From: Pristionchus mayeri | Lineage: Eukaryota; Nematoda; Chromadorea; Rhabditida; Neodiplogasteridae | Assembly (NCBI GenBank): GCA_036245805.1 | Contig: BTRK01000005.1 | Span: forward strand, 9,982,001 to 10,046,000 | Direction: 5' to 3' | DNA: 64,000 nucleotides | In this document: positions 35,813-47,908 of the stretch, one piece after another | How positions within the stretch are numbered: position 1 is the stretch's first letter | How the letters are laid out: every line of letters starts with the position of its first letter | Translations under genes and position numbers: made by a program | The notes under the pieces: generated by a model | What the model was told of the DNA's origin: nothing | What the model saw: only the letters and a program-made list of their open reading frames with translations | Databases searched by the model: none

Positions 35813-37833
35813 ATGGGCGATGACGAGTCGCAGTACCTCAACTGGCTCACGTACCATCAAGTGAGTTATCGTTTCCGCTTTTGGGTATTTCGACTTTTGA
35901 GGAGCACAACAACCTTGAAAGAATAAATTATGTATTTTTAATATTCGGTGTGAGCAAGTTTAGAATATTGAAGCTTCAATCGATTAAAATAAGGTTGCAG
36001 CTGTATTCTAAGGAAATCCCGATCTTTATAACCATATCTAAACCACCACATAGTCTAACAGATCAGTCCAACTCAACCACTATTTCAGTGCCGCGCCGGT
36101 TTCGAGAACTCGTACTACTTCATTTCACTCGTATCTAGAGTGGAAGCGCTGTTCAAGCGAGCACCCGATCCATCAAGACCCGTGCCACCCGTAAGTGCAT
36201 CTGTTAATCGGAAGGGACCAAACGCTAGTGTCTAAGCCGACATTTTGACGTGAACAAGTCATGCAATTGAATGGAAAATGGAGTACAAGTAACCACAATA
36301 CCGATTCTACAATAACTTTTAGAGTGGAGTTTGCGAAGTGATCGAATCACTATTAAGAGAGGAGGAAGAATTAGGGCAACCTTCAAAAATGCTTGGGTAA
36401 ACACATTTGATGTTACACTGTCAAAGTATTCCTTTAGATTCTTCCTCGCGGAATCACTTGGATTTGCACTCAAGGAGGACATTGGGTACTTTTCCTTCTC
36501 ATTTCAAGTTTATATTATTTCCGTTTCCAGCCCGTAAGTAGGTCCAAAAAGATGATTAGTCCATCCGGAGAATCAACTAGTCTATCTTAGAAACTCGCCA
36601 ATCCTCCGCAGCACATGTTTCCCTTGATACAGGAAAACTTTTACTTGCATCTTTTCCAGCCCTTCCGATGCTTACGAACGGCTTCATCAGTGGCTTCCAT
36701 CGGTTCTGAATGGCTCGAAGAATCCGCTTTCTGACCAGTTTCACAAACTGACGAGCCAGTCAAAGTGTTTCATCCTCGATATCATTTATAAGACAATTGA
36801 TGCAACACCACCGGTGAGTCCGCTTGCCGAGTTTGTGATTCGGGTAGTTGTTCATTTCTTTCTCAAACGCTCTTTTAGCTCGACGTTTCAAAAGAGTGTG
36901 GGAAATGAAGAACGATTACCCGAATTTCGAACAGTACTAGTGTTACCACTTCGATGTGCTTCCAATAGCGCCAAAGCGAGCATAAGGACGTGCCAAATAA
37001 GTAATACGTGCCATATAATGGAGTGGTTATATTTGAGGCATTTGATCTGATCGGAAAGGACTCTAACGGCAATTCATTCCACGCCGTCGGCGGGAGGCTA
37101 TACATCGAACAAGAAATCAACAAGAAATTATCTTCTCAAAAACCGCCATCGGTAATGCTGTCCTCTGATACATCTCATCAGTATTTGTAACGTTTTAAGC
37201 AATACAGCTCGCAGAAAAATTGGAAACTGATGGCGGACTCGGAAATTAAATGGCGACGGATTGCCAATCTCATGCAGTCGTGAGTTTATATAATGCAAAC
37301 GATAGTGATAATATGCAAATAATAATAACCATAACACCAGCATTTCAGTTTCGGTCAGGAAGAAATTTCCGAAAAGATTAACACAAAGTATGACGAGATT
37401 CGGGTAAATATAAAAATAAAATTGTTATTTTTTGTCGAACATCACTTTTTTAGCATGAGCAAAAATACGAGGCAACAAATTGGGATGCAACTCATCTCTG
37501 GCTGCATGTAAACTACTGGTGCGCAAATATTTTCAGATTTTATAAATCAAAACATTTCCCAGCCGGAAAACTATCGCTCCGTTCAAAGTAAGCCCAAGGA
37601 AGTGCAAGAATGATTCGATCTGCAACGATGAGAACTGCGTGTTCAATCACTATGAGGTGAGCAACAATAGGTCGGATGAGAACTATTACGACATGCCGCC
37701 TTTGATATATCAATGAAGGCATTACGTCATAGTTCTCACCTGGCTTATTTAATCAGCTTTTTGAAATTTTCACAAAATTTAAAATTTACAGCAATATCAT
37801 CCAATGACAACCAAGTTCGAGAACGACCACTTG
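35813..37833 (+). CDS. Gene C: D-type N-terminal domain plus one CCCH zinc finger
   Basis: Eleven exons join in phase: 35813-35860, 36089-36190, 36323-36396, 36438-36485, 36660-36813, 37038-37151, 37200-37279, 37349-37403, 37454-37518, 37563-37656, 37792-37833; the final exon and stop are not resolved (candidate open frames reach about 38070). The N-terminus MGDDESQYLNWLTYHQ-CRAGFENSYYF parallels gene D (MSQFSQWLHKQE-CKPGLVNSYYH), with the same first splice site. Later blocks also match: IGKDSNGNSF with IGRDSTGNIY, and NWKLMADSEIKWRRIANLMQ with YWKLLAESEKDWMRMAMLLE. Unlike D, the frame continues into SPRKCKNDSICNDENCVFNH, a C-x5-C-x4-C-x3-H finger like those in genes A and B. Acceptors for exons 6 (TTTGAG) and 7 (TTTTAAG) are non-ideal. 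The family is not otherwise recognised; an RNA-binding role is inferred from the finger. Confidence 0.65.
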
Positions 37834-38352
37834 GTGAGTTTATGCACGACTGTCTATTAGGGTTGATAATTCGAAGTCGAATTGCAAATTGGCAATAGGC
37901 TCGCCATTGCGCATTGCGAAATCAGAGGAGGGGAAGGACATTGCGAATTTGCATTCGAATTGCCATACCTACTGTACATGGGGAGGGAGAGATGTGAGAG
38001 AGCGGCTTTCGGAGATAATGTTACTGGTATACTGCCAGCCAAATTTCGTGTTCATGTGCTGGAGTTCTTAGATTCGAGGAAGTTCATTTTAGGAGTACGC
38101 CCGAATGAGAGAAAATCAAGTCGATTTGGAGTTTAAGAAACTCTAAATATTCTTACATCTTCGATAATCATTCGTACCGGAAAGATGATGCTCCAACTCC
38201 ATCTGAATTGCATTTCTACTGAATGGACTACCATATGAAAGACGATTATTTATTTGTTTGCATAAACATATAAATGAATTTGCCCACATTTTCGTCAAAA
38301 TCGTGTTATTCCCTGAATGCTTCACTACACCAACTGTTTGAGGGGGGACATA

Positions 38353-39250
38353 TTAGGTTTATTCATAAGTTTCGCTCCATCTCCACGCCTGAAGTTTTTG
38401 AACTATTATTTCCTTCGAACGATATCAATTCTCTCATTCTTTTTGCGTGATATAAGTACATGTGTGCTCTCCATAGCGCACCTATACTGATACGTGATAA
38501 ATCGATTCTACTGGAATGTCAAGGACCGAAATGCCACAAACTTGAAATTTGGTACAGCCAATTTGATGTAATGGTACTCATTGCGTAATCATGATAGCGC
38601 CATAACAACACTATTTTCGTAAAGTACTTCGAATGGGCATTCTTATAATATACGTGCATCCGATGTGCCTTGAAACTGCCTAACCAGATTTGCAGGAATT
38701 TCATAGATGTGAGCTGTCGCATATTGCGGAATTTGTTTCTTGGAGCTGCGCATTTCTGATGAACGAGCTAATGGACTTAAAATTATCTGAAGTGGAAGAG
38801 CATATCATTTGGATGCTGCCATTAAATAATTGTGGAGATTCAGTATTCCACTCAAAAGCCACATTTGGAATAATCGCAAAATCGAAATGTGTTGGCCGGT
38901 TTCGCTAATTTTAACTACATTCGCTCTTCGAGAGAGTCTGAAATTCCGTTTTCAAGTGTGTCTCAGAAACAGTGACCCTCACTTACTGACTTCACAAAAA
39001 TACAGCGATTTTATCACATTCGTTTTGTTAAAGCGACTGTTTGAACACACTACTCAAAAACCGGTCAATTCGTCACTTTTTCGATAAATATTTTTTACAG
39101 CGGAACGATGTGGAATTGATTCACATAAAACAAATAATTTATGTGCACCTATTGTCACTGAAATAATGTCAAAGTAGTCCTGAACACAACTAAGCCACAA
39201 GCGAGAAAACTGTAGAAAAGTATTGGAGCGAAACTTATGAATCAACCTGA
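38353..39250. mobile_element. Mariner-type MITE, 898 bp
   Basis: Ends TTAGGTTTATTCATAAGTTT and the complement of TCAGGTTGATTCATAAGTTT, flanked by TA (38351-38352 and 39251-39252). No transposase. Similar in size and terminus to the 895-bp element at 13779 but with a different interior. It lies between genes C and D. Confidence 0.9.
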
Positions 39251-39400
39251 TAGTAGAAGAGGATGTCAGGTGGAATTTTGAGATCGAGCTCATGTGTTTT
39301 GTGGCGGTTCCTTGTTAAATTTGCATGTGAGATAAATCATGCTATTTTTGTGTTTTCATGTTTGCACAAGTTCTGTTCTTTCGGCACATTGTATTTATCA

Positions 39401-39508
39401 GGGGTGTGCAAAAAGTTTCCCGCACTCCTCATTCCCGTGCTCTCTCGCCAGGCAGAGCGACGAGAGAGCATGGGAAATGAGGAGTGCGGGAAACTTTTTG
39501 CACACCCT
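39401..39508. repeat. 108-bp hairpin upstream of gene D
   Basis: Arms GGTGTGCAAAAAGTTTCCCG and CGGGAAACTTTTTGCACACC, then CACTCCTCATT / AATGAGGAGTG and GTGCTCTCTCG / CGAGAGAGCAT, enclose a short loop. The stem of about 45 bp is almost perfect. The loop-proximal CTCTCTCG resembles that of the other hairpins in this window. Confidence 0.85.
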
Positions 39509-39692
39509 GGTATTTATGATTAGTCAAGATAGCAGTTTTGAAACTTTTCGAAACGCGAATTTTGAAATACGTGCAGTTTCGATATTTGATGCTCGTGACT
39601 CGTCCCTTATCAGTTCCCAGCTCTCCCATTCCTTTGCTTATTCTCCCTTTCTTACTCTCCTTTTCCCATCCTCCTCCAATATCATCACAAAA

Positions 39693-42600
39693 ATGAGCCA
39701 GTTTTCACAGTGGCTTCATAAACAAGAGGTTAGTTGGAGGCATGTGTGTTGATCAAATTTAAGTTTTAGTGCAAGCCTGGACTTGTGAATTCGTATTATC
39801 ACGCCGTAATCTGTGAGAAGGCCGAGGGGATCCTAGACAATACTAATTATCACCTCTATCGGATTGCCATCGAAAACTTTCGCGAGTTCGACTATCTGGA
39901 GGAGATAGAGAAAGAATCGAAGAAAGGAGGGCCAGAGTCGACCATTCTGAGGTGATCTTTTCTCTTTCTATTGACAGCAATAATGAATTTAGGGAGACGT
40001 TAATCGACCTACTCGAGTTGGTACGACCTTGCAGTGCAATTAGGTTGGTTGAAATGGGTTGTATTTTTGAGGCTAAGATAAGCCTTTCAGTGATAACAAT
40101 TATATGAATGAGTTGCGTGACTTTGTCACCAGTCTAAAATGCGGAAAGGGAGATAAGGATATCCATCCCAAGACGAAATCATTCCATGAAATGAAGCCGA
40201 AAATTAAGATGTGGATATTGTACTCCCTAATGATCTGCATCTATGAGCATGCCATGGTGAGATGTGGATATTCCTCATGAATAAAATAACAAAAAAAAAT
40301 AAGAGAAATGCGCCTCAAAGAGGATATCGACATCACCCCAAACCAATCGGAAGAGATTCGACGGGAAATATCTACTTTATCGTCAATAATCGATGGCTAT
40401 ATGTACAATATGGATCACTGATGCAAGAACTGGCCAGTGAAGAGAATAAGGAGCTTTCACCATTTGTAAGTTGTTTTATCTATTCATATATGAGACGAAT
40501 CGCGAGAGAATCGACCATTTTAGGGGGTTGAGCGGCAGTGAAATAAAAAATCAACCTATCCCGCTGAAATTTTGGCACAAAGTACTTCAAATGATGCTCT
40601 TTCAAACTGCGTCGTCAGAATTTTGATAGCTGTCGTCATCTTCGAGATTCAGAAGGCCAAACTTGGTACTGTCACTTTTCGACAGTCAAATTGCGCTCAT
40701 TTAAATGATCATAAGTCCGTTTAAAATAAAGATAGAAGGTCGTTCTTTTTTTTCCAATGAAAGCTACCATCCGGGGCTTCAACTTTTATGTTGACGTCAT
40801 AATTCATGGATTTCAACCTGGTGAGGGGCGGTCGGGTGAACCAAAAGTGACGTAACTTTGCAAATCGGAAAAACCCCCCAAAGTTATTACGCGCGTGTTG
40901 TAGTCCCTATATGTGCCTAACTTTTCGCCAAAAACTAGGGAAATCGTGAAGTGGAAAAAAAAGAGGCGGCACTTTAGTGAGGAGGGCCAAAAACCGGTTT
41001 CGGACAGAGAACCTTCGAAGCCTCTAATTGGCTGCTATTGGGCTCAAAGTCATCCAAGATCATCTAAAACAACATTTTAAATTGTTTCTTCAATAGTTAT
41101 CACACTTTCATTGGTCAAAAACTACAGTATGACCTCAAAATCAACAATGGATATTTGGACTCTTTTCAACAAGTGAGATAGGTGCAGATGCACTAAATCG
41201 CTTCCAATTAGATCACAAATGGTCCTCTCAACAGCTCAAAGAAAGAGGTCACCTACACATATGATATTTCATCTGATGAATCCACGGAAAGGCGCAATAT
41301 TGTACTTACGAGCAAAATAGTCGTAGGGACCTGGCATTTGGCTAGAAATGTAGAGCATGATGAGTTACACATTTCGTCTGAAGAAAGTGAGTTTCTATCT
41401 TTTCATTGAACCGCGCTACAGAGCCTAGAAGATGGCTAGAAACGGGCTATACTGCCCCCGAGAGCAAGCGCTCTAACCGTCTGGCGCTCTCGCCGTCTGA
41501 CCTCTCTCTCCCTCCCCTCCCTTTAGAGCTCTCCCGCACGCGTCTCTCGCCGGTTTTTGCCGTGTTCGAGGCTCTGTAGCGCGGTTCAATGAAAAGATAT
41601 AAACTCACTTTCTTCAAACGAAATGTGTATCATGCTCTACATTTCCAGCCAAATGCCAGGTCGACTATTTTGATCGTAAGTACAATATTGCGCCTTTCCG
41701 TGGATTCATCAGATGAAATATCATATTTGTAGGTGACCTCTTTCTTTGAGCTGTTGAGAGGACCATTTGTGATCTAATTGGAAGCGATTTAGTGCATCTG
41801 CACCTATATCACTTGTTGAAAAGAGTCCAAATATCCATTGTTGATTTTGAGGTCATGCTGTAGTTTTTGACCAATGAAAGTGTGATAACTATTGAAGAAA
41901 CAATTTAAAATGTTGTTTTAGATGATCTTGGATGACTTTGAGCCCAATAGCAGCCAATTAGAGGCTTCGAAGGTTCTCTGTCCGAAACCGGTTTTTGGCC
42001 CTCCTCACTAAAGTGCCGCCTCTTTTTTTTCCACTTCACGATTTCCCTAGTTTTTGGCGAAAAGTTAGGCACATATAGGGACTACAACACGCGCGTAATA
42101 GCTTTGGGGGGTTTTTCCGATTTGCAAAGTTACGTCACTTTTGGTTCACCCGACCGCCCCTCACCAGGTTGAAATCCATGAATTATGACGTCAACATAAA
42201 AGTTGTAGCCCCGGATGGTAGCTTTCATTGGAAAAAAAGAACGACCTTCTATCTTTATTTTAAACGGACTTATGATCATTTAAGTGAGCGCAATTTGACT
42301 GTCGAAAAGTGACAGTACCAAGTTTGGCCTTCTGAATCTCGAAGATGACGACAGCTATCAAAATTCTGACGACGCAGTTTGAAAGAGCATCATTTGAAGT
42401 ACTTTGTGCCAAAATTTCAGCGGGATAGGTTGATTTTTTATTTCACTGCCGCAGAGTAGTCGATTCTCTCGCGATTCGTCTCATATATATTACAAATTTA
42501 TAGGACAAGATTAGCATCAAGTTGCCTTATTGGAAGCTTCTGGCTGAATCGGAGAAGGATTGGATGAGAATGGCCATGCTTCTCGAGAGGTGAGTGAGTC

Positions 42601-42979
42601 TGTCGGTGTGTGAAGCACAGTCGTTCCGTGGTATCGTTTTTTCCCATATAGTTGTAGAGAAGGAGAGAAAACCGGGGTGAAATAGAGAACTATATCTATC
42701 GGATCTCGCCGATGCAGCGATTAATGAGAGCTGTTAAACTAGGGATTCGTGGGAAATGGTATCTTCATTCTGCACACTCTCTCGCATATATGGCCGGAGA
42801 TAGAGTGCGGAGAATGAAGAGACCATTTCCCACGAAGCCATCCCTACGCTGTTTCCATACTGTATTCCTGTTGCAGTTTCGATGAAGAGGACATCGCATC
42901 GGAAATAAGAGAAGTTACGCCAGGAATTAATATACAAACTCTGAGTGTCGGTTTTCTTAAAATTATAGCAGAACGATGA
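39693..42979 (+). CDS. Gene D: paralogue of the N-terminal part of gene C, 261 aa
   Basis: Seven exons give 262 codons in frame: 39693-39728, 39770-39951, 39993-40043, 40091-40256, 40304-40465, 42504-42589, 42877-42979 (TGA). The start MSQFSQWLHKQE and exon structure mirror gene C. The protein is polar, with an acidic C-terminal exon (SFDEEDIASEIREVTPGI) and no zinc finger; gene C has its finger at the corresponding point. Intron 5 (40466-42503) contains the 2 kb foldback element 3, and intron 6 contains a 91-bp hairpin. The stop is 123 bp before the gene B start codon, with a TTTCAG acceptor in between, so D and B may form a trans-spliced operon. Function unknown. Confidence 0.75.
40487..42486. 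mobile_element. Long foldback element 3, 2.0 kb, in an intron of gene D
   Basis: Terminus TATATGAGACGAATCGCGAG at 40487 and complement ending at 42486. Arms of about 1 kb meet near 41490 at a GC-rich core with CGCTCTCGCCG motifs, bounded by inverted TCTATCTTTTCATTGAA blocks as in foldback 1. TA-rich flanks (ATATAT) obscure the target duplication. Splice donor (40466) and acceptor (42503) of gene D are intact outside it. Confidence 0.93.
42746..42836. repeat. 91-bp hairpin in intron 6 of gene D
   Basis: Arms TTCGTGGGAAATGGT and ACCATTTCCCACGAA, continuing TCTTCATTCT / AGAATGAAGA and GCACACTCTCTC / imperfect GATAGAGTGC, with a small loop around ATATATGGCC. Its dimensions fit a pre-miRNA. Confidence 0.8.
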
Positions 42980-43102
42980 ATATAATAAAGTACTGACGAT
43001 GATTCAATTTATCATTTCAGAATAATCGCGTTGTCTTCAAAGAGAAAACTGCGAAAAAGCCCGAATCTAGAAGTAGAGTTTTTCATCATTCTCATATCAT
43101 TA

Positions 43103-45060
43103 ATGGCCACTTCAGAAACTCCTGTAAACAATCTGGTCAACGCCTCGGCGAACGATGAGAAGAAGAACTGGAAGACGCATATCTTGCCTGCTGAGGCTCG
43201 AAATAAATGCCCTCGGTTCCCTGCTTGCTCGAAGGAGGATCAGGACCACCTCGCTGCCTACCACCATCCCGATCGCAAGGTGATATGCCCGTGAGTAATT
43301 CAAGTTTTCTCAAATTATCGCCCTTACCTTTGTATTATCATACAATAACTTTAATATTTTTTACTCAGTGAAGTTTCAGGTTCTTCGGAACCTCTGAATG
43401 TTTCGGGGTCTACTGCTACTATAAGCATCCGAAGTGCCCCCAGGAGAAGGATTGCACGGGATTGGAGTGCACGTACGAGCACTCCTCGTCTCGGCCGACC
43501 CTCCTCAGAAGATTGCTGGCGTGTGAAGCTGAGGTTTGTTACTTTATATCAATTATCGTAAAGGGGAAATGTAATGCCCTTCCTACTTCGTATAATTCAA
43601 CTCCATGCGAAATCACTGTAAGCGCATGGATAATGGTGCCATTCTGCAGAACAATTCGGTCGAACAGAAAGAGACCAATGTTCCTCCTCGCGAAGAAGTT
43701 AACAAAAAGGCCAAGACAATGCGATGCACGTTCTTCCCCCAGTGTGCAAAAAGCGATGATGAATGTGACTTCATCCATCCGAGAATCAAGTGCACGTAAG
43801 CAGTTCGACAAGACTTTTGTGCGCACAAAACTTTGTGTTCCCGCTGACTTTGCTCTTGCAACCTATGGCGCGTGATCCCGGTTAGGGGGGGAATGAGTCG
43901 GGAATAGAAGAGGTTACCAGACTGTGTGATAGTATTGGTTCATTAAAGTATGCGAATATCAAATTTTCAGCCGATTTCCTTCTTGTCCGGGAGTCTGCTG
44001 CTATTATCTCCATGGCGCGTGCCCCGATGATGGTACCTGCGCAAATATCCGATGCGCCTACGAACACGAAGTGGTGAGTTGTGTCGGGCCTCTTAATCTT
44101 TCGGATCCTCTTTGCTATTTTACAATAAGACTTTCTTATTAAAATGCATGTGAAATAAACACAAAAGTAAGGAAATAATGATAGGTTTTCTTTTAAACAA
44201 AATCATCTCCCTCTATCCATCTCGATAGCCGTGTCGTTCGTTTCTTACTGTGTCTATCGTGTCGACTTTGGAGAACTATAATGGGAACAGTAGAGCACGT
44301 TTCATATTGGTTACTCCATTGTCGAGCAGTCGAAATTTGAGAGCTGGATAACTTGCAGACGCTCCCCAGCCTACGCCGCATGCAATATACGAAGCAGAAC
44401 GGGACGATTCCTTCCCGCCCTGCTCGAGCGAGGAGCGTGTCACGACCTCGCAGAGAGCCAAGGGACGTAAGAGGGAGAAGCCAATCGAGAGCTAGAGGTG
44501 CGATTAAGGGATATCATATGAGATTTTCATTCCATACATTCTTTGGATTTGCCAAGCGATGGAGTGAGATATTTGTCCAGCGTTGGAGTATAGAATGAAG
44601 AGATTCCCGAACTGTAGTCGACATCAATCATCAATCATTAATCTGCAGGTGTAGCTGAGAAGTCACCGTCGCCCGGTAGGAAGGAGCACCACGATCCGGC
44701 CATGGACTCATTCGGGCTACCTGATCTACCCGCTGGTTAGTGTTTATTCCTATTAATAATAGGAATCAGTCGTATTTAAAATAATAATTATTTATCCGCA
44801 CAGAGGTATCTCAAAAGATGCAAAATGGGGAACGAATACTGATGGATTAGTGTGCGTGGCTAATACAGTTGTATTCGTAAACATAGGTTTTGCAAATGCT
44901 ATGATCGTCACGACTCCGACTGTGAAAGCATTCCATAACATTGTAAACTACAATATCTATCGTAAACTGATTTATTTCAGGTCCGTCTGGAGTCTATCGA
45001 GACGACATCACCTTTGAATCAATCGAAGCACGCTTTAATCAGCTTCAGCTAAAATATTGA
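43103..45060 (+). CDS. CCCH zinc-finger protein B (Nab2/ZC3H14-type fingers), 298 aa
   Basis: Seven exons join in phase: 43103-43290, 43380-43533, 43650-43795, 43971-44073, 44359-44497, 44649-44735, 44981-45060 (TGA). Fingers: CPRFPACSKEDQDHLAAYHH; CFGVYCYYKHPKCPQEKDC with CTYEH; CTFFPQCAKSDDECDFIHP; CPGVCCYYLHGACPDDGTC with CAYEH. An Arg/Ser-rich segment follows (RPARARSVSRPRREP, GRSQSRARG), then a conserved tail found also in gene A (VYRDDITFESIEARF). Tandem fingers of this spacing bind polyadenosine RNA in Nab2/ZC3H14/SUT-2; a role in mRNA poly(A) metabolism is inferred. A TTTCAG acceptor at 43020 precedes the ATG with no upstream exon needed, fitting spliced-leader addition downstream of gene D. 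Confidence 0.88.
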
Positions 45061-45548
45061 GAAAGCCTTACCCGAACTTTCTCGATCCCACTTTGATCAC
45101 TCATGTTGTGCCAATTCTTTCACTTACTGTTATATCTGGCCAGATGAGATGCGTGAAGTGAAAGAAAAAGCCCTATCATACAAGTATAGCATGCAAGTAT
45201 GTGCGAGCGAATACCATATTCAATTTCATATATGTATCACTATCAATTGGCAATTGTTTTTGCTATTATTCATTATTCATAGTGATCATCATTTGAGCAA
45301 TCGTTAAAATCTGCATTTTCGATGACAAATCTGACAAATCTAATACAATTTCGTAGTGATTACTTCATCCCTCTGTAAAATGCATCGTACCAAGGGAAGG
45401 TAGCACGTGAACTACTTATGACAGTATAGGTCTTGTGGTGATCGGAATGGCAGATTGAGTTATGCAAAATCGAACTGATAAATTTGTATATCTCAGCAAT
45501 GTGCAGATAAAAACGGAAATAGTGTTTAGCCACCTTTATCACACGTAT
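45061..45548. other. Intergenic between convergent gene B and the MSP-domain gene
   Basis: About 490 bp of AT-rich sequence; no open frame with family similarity, no repeat seen. Confidence 0.6.
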
Positions 45549-46007
45549 TCATGGGTTGTACTCGATCTTGATCTTTGATCTTTCGCCAGCGGACGATTTC
45601 TTCGCCCTCAAAGAATTTGAGATAGAACATCCCGTTCTTCTCATCTCTGGGAATGTTGGTCCACTAGATCGTGACAAGCATGGACAGCTGAAGGGAACAC
45701 AAATAAGGATTCCATTCAATACCAAGTAGGTTTTACATTAAACGTAACACATAGACTACTGGGCGGGGTACTGTAAGGGTACCGTACCTTCTTTCCCTTG
45801 GGGACTCGAGAGACAACGATGGGCAGGCCTTTCTGCCATGGAATGAGAACTCCGGATGAAGGCTCGACGGCGATTCCCTTGATATCCGAGGCCTTGAATG
45901 CCCACGCGACGTGACGAGAAGAGAAGTTGGTCATCTGAAATGATCAGAATTTATTAACGCTCGTATTAAAAAAAGGATGCATCCCTCGTTAATTACGTGC
46001 TATATAT

Positions 46008-47908
46008 CTATCACAGGTATCATGAGTCAGTGGAGGAAAAAAACCAACCCTCGGGAACAATTTCCAACTTTTATTTTTTGTTTTGCTTCATATTATAGTG
46101 GTAGCATACACTAGATACAACTTCTTGATATTTCTGGGTCCCAGGTCCCAGAACCGTCATTTAGGAATTTTCCGGTTTTGTACCCGGCTCTAATGTATTT
46201 CAGCTCCCAGATGAGCTAGAGAGCTGGCATTGGGCTCAAAATGCGCGGAAAAATCCGTTGAAAAACTTTTGTGTTGAAATGTAGGCCGTATGATTGCAAG
46301 TTCATAAACTATGAACAAAAAACTTTTTTTTGAAATTTCAAATAAAAATAAAATCATAGCATCTCGGTAAGTGACAAACCCAGCGAATTTTATTACAGAT
46401 TATGGAAGAACAAGTCCATACGCGTATATAAGAAAATTGAAATAGCCAACTTCAGGGTGGCCTACGCCCGCTGTATAGCTCTGAATGTTGAAAACCATCA
46501 ATTTCAAATTTTGAAAAATTCACAGCTCGCAGATTTATCATACAAATCGATCAGTTAAACCAATTTCCAACAATACTCGATAAATGAAGTTAGATTATGT
46601 TGAAAGAGCACGAAATTTCAGCACTTCAAAAAATTCGATTTTCAAGGCATCTCAAAAGCCAAATTCGAGCGCATCCAGCTCACGATTTAGCGTTCCCTGA
46701 AAATGAAATCAAATCGTTCTCAATACATTCCACAATCATGAACACATTCTCACATTTTGAGTGTTGCAGCCCATTCCAGACCCGTGATTTCAATTGTCGA
46801 ACTTGCTGGATCGTGATGTGAGAAATTCAAAATAATTATATTTTGACTAAATGGTAATGGCTCTCGGCTCTTTTCGATCACTAAAAATCATTTTATGAGC
46901 AGAAGAGATAGAAAACACTGATAATGCCAACATAGTGATCGTTTTAAAAAATATGAAATATATGTGAACATTGACATTTCGAATTTTGGAATACACTTGA
47001 AAATGGCATACATTTTAACATTTTTCATCTCTATTGCTCTAAAGATTATTTTTTGTTGTGGAAAATACATAGAATTCATTACAATTTAATTGAAATATAA
47101 TTATTTTAAATTTCTCACATCACGATCCAGCAAGTTCGACAATTGAAATCACGGGTCTGGAATGGGCTGCAACACTCAAAATGTCAGAATGTGTTCATGA
47201 TTATGGAATGTATTGAGAACGATTTGATTTCATTTTCAGGGAACGCTAAATCGTGAGCTGGATGCGCTCGAATTTGGCTTTTGAGATGCCTTGAAAATCG
47301 AATTTTTTGAAGTGCTGAAATTTTGTGCTCTTTCAACATCATCTAACTTCATTTATCGAGTATTGCTGGAAATTGGTTTAACTGATCGATTTGTATGATA
47401 AATCTGCGATATGTGAATTTTTCAAAATTTGAAATTGATGGTTTTCAACATTCAGAGCTATACAGCGGGCGTAGGCCACCCTGAAGTTGGCTATTTAAAT
47501 TTTTATCTATACGCGTATGGACTTGTTCTTCCATAATCTGTAATAAAATTCACTGGGTTTGTCACTTACCGAGATGCTATGATTTTATTTTTATATGAAA
47601 TTTCGGTTTTTTGTTCATGGTTTATGAACTTCCAATCCTACGGCCTACCTTTCAACATAAAAGTTTTTCAACGGATTTTTCCGCGCATTTTGAGCCCAAT
47701 GCCAGCTCTCTAGCTCATCTGGGAGCTGAAATACATTAGAGCCGGGTACAAAACCGGAAAATTCCTAAATGACGGTTCTGGGACGTGGGACCCAGAAATT
47801 TGAAGAAGTTGTCTCTAGTGTATGCTACCACTATGATATGAAGCAAAACAAAAAATAAAAGTTGGAAATTGTTCCCGCACACCTCCACTGGCTCGTGATA
47901 CCTGTGCT
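46008..47908. mobile_element. Foldback element 4, 1.9 kb, in an intron of the MSP-domain gene
   Basis: Inverted ends ATCACAGGTATCATGAGTCA and the complement of CACAGGTATCACGAGCCAGT. Arms of about 850 bp meet near 46955, e.g. GAACCGTCATTTAGGAATTT with AAATTCCTAAATGACGGTTC. No coding capacity. A diverged copy of one arm end is at about 55830-56040. Confidence 0.9.
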
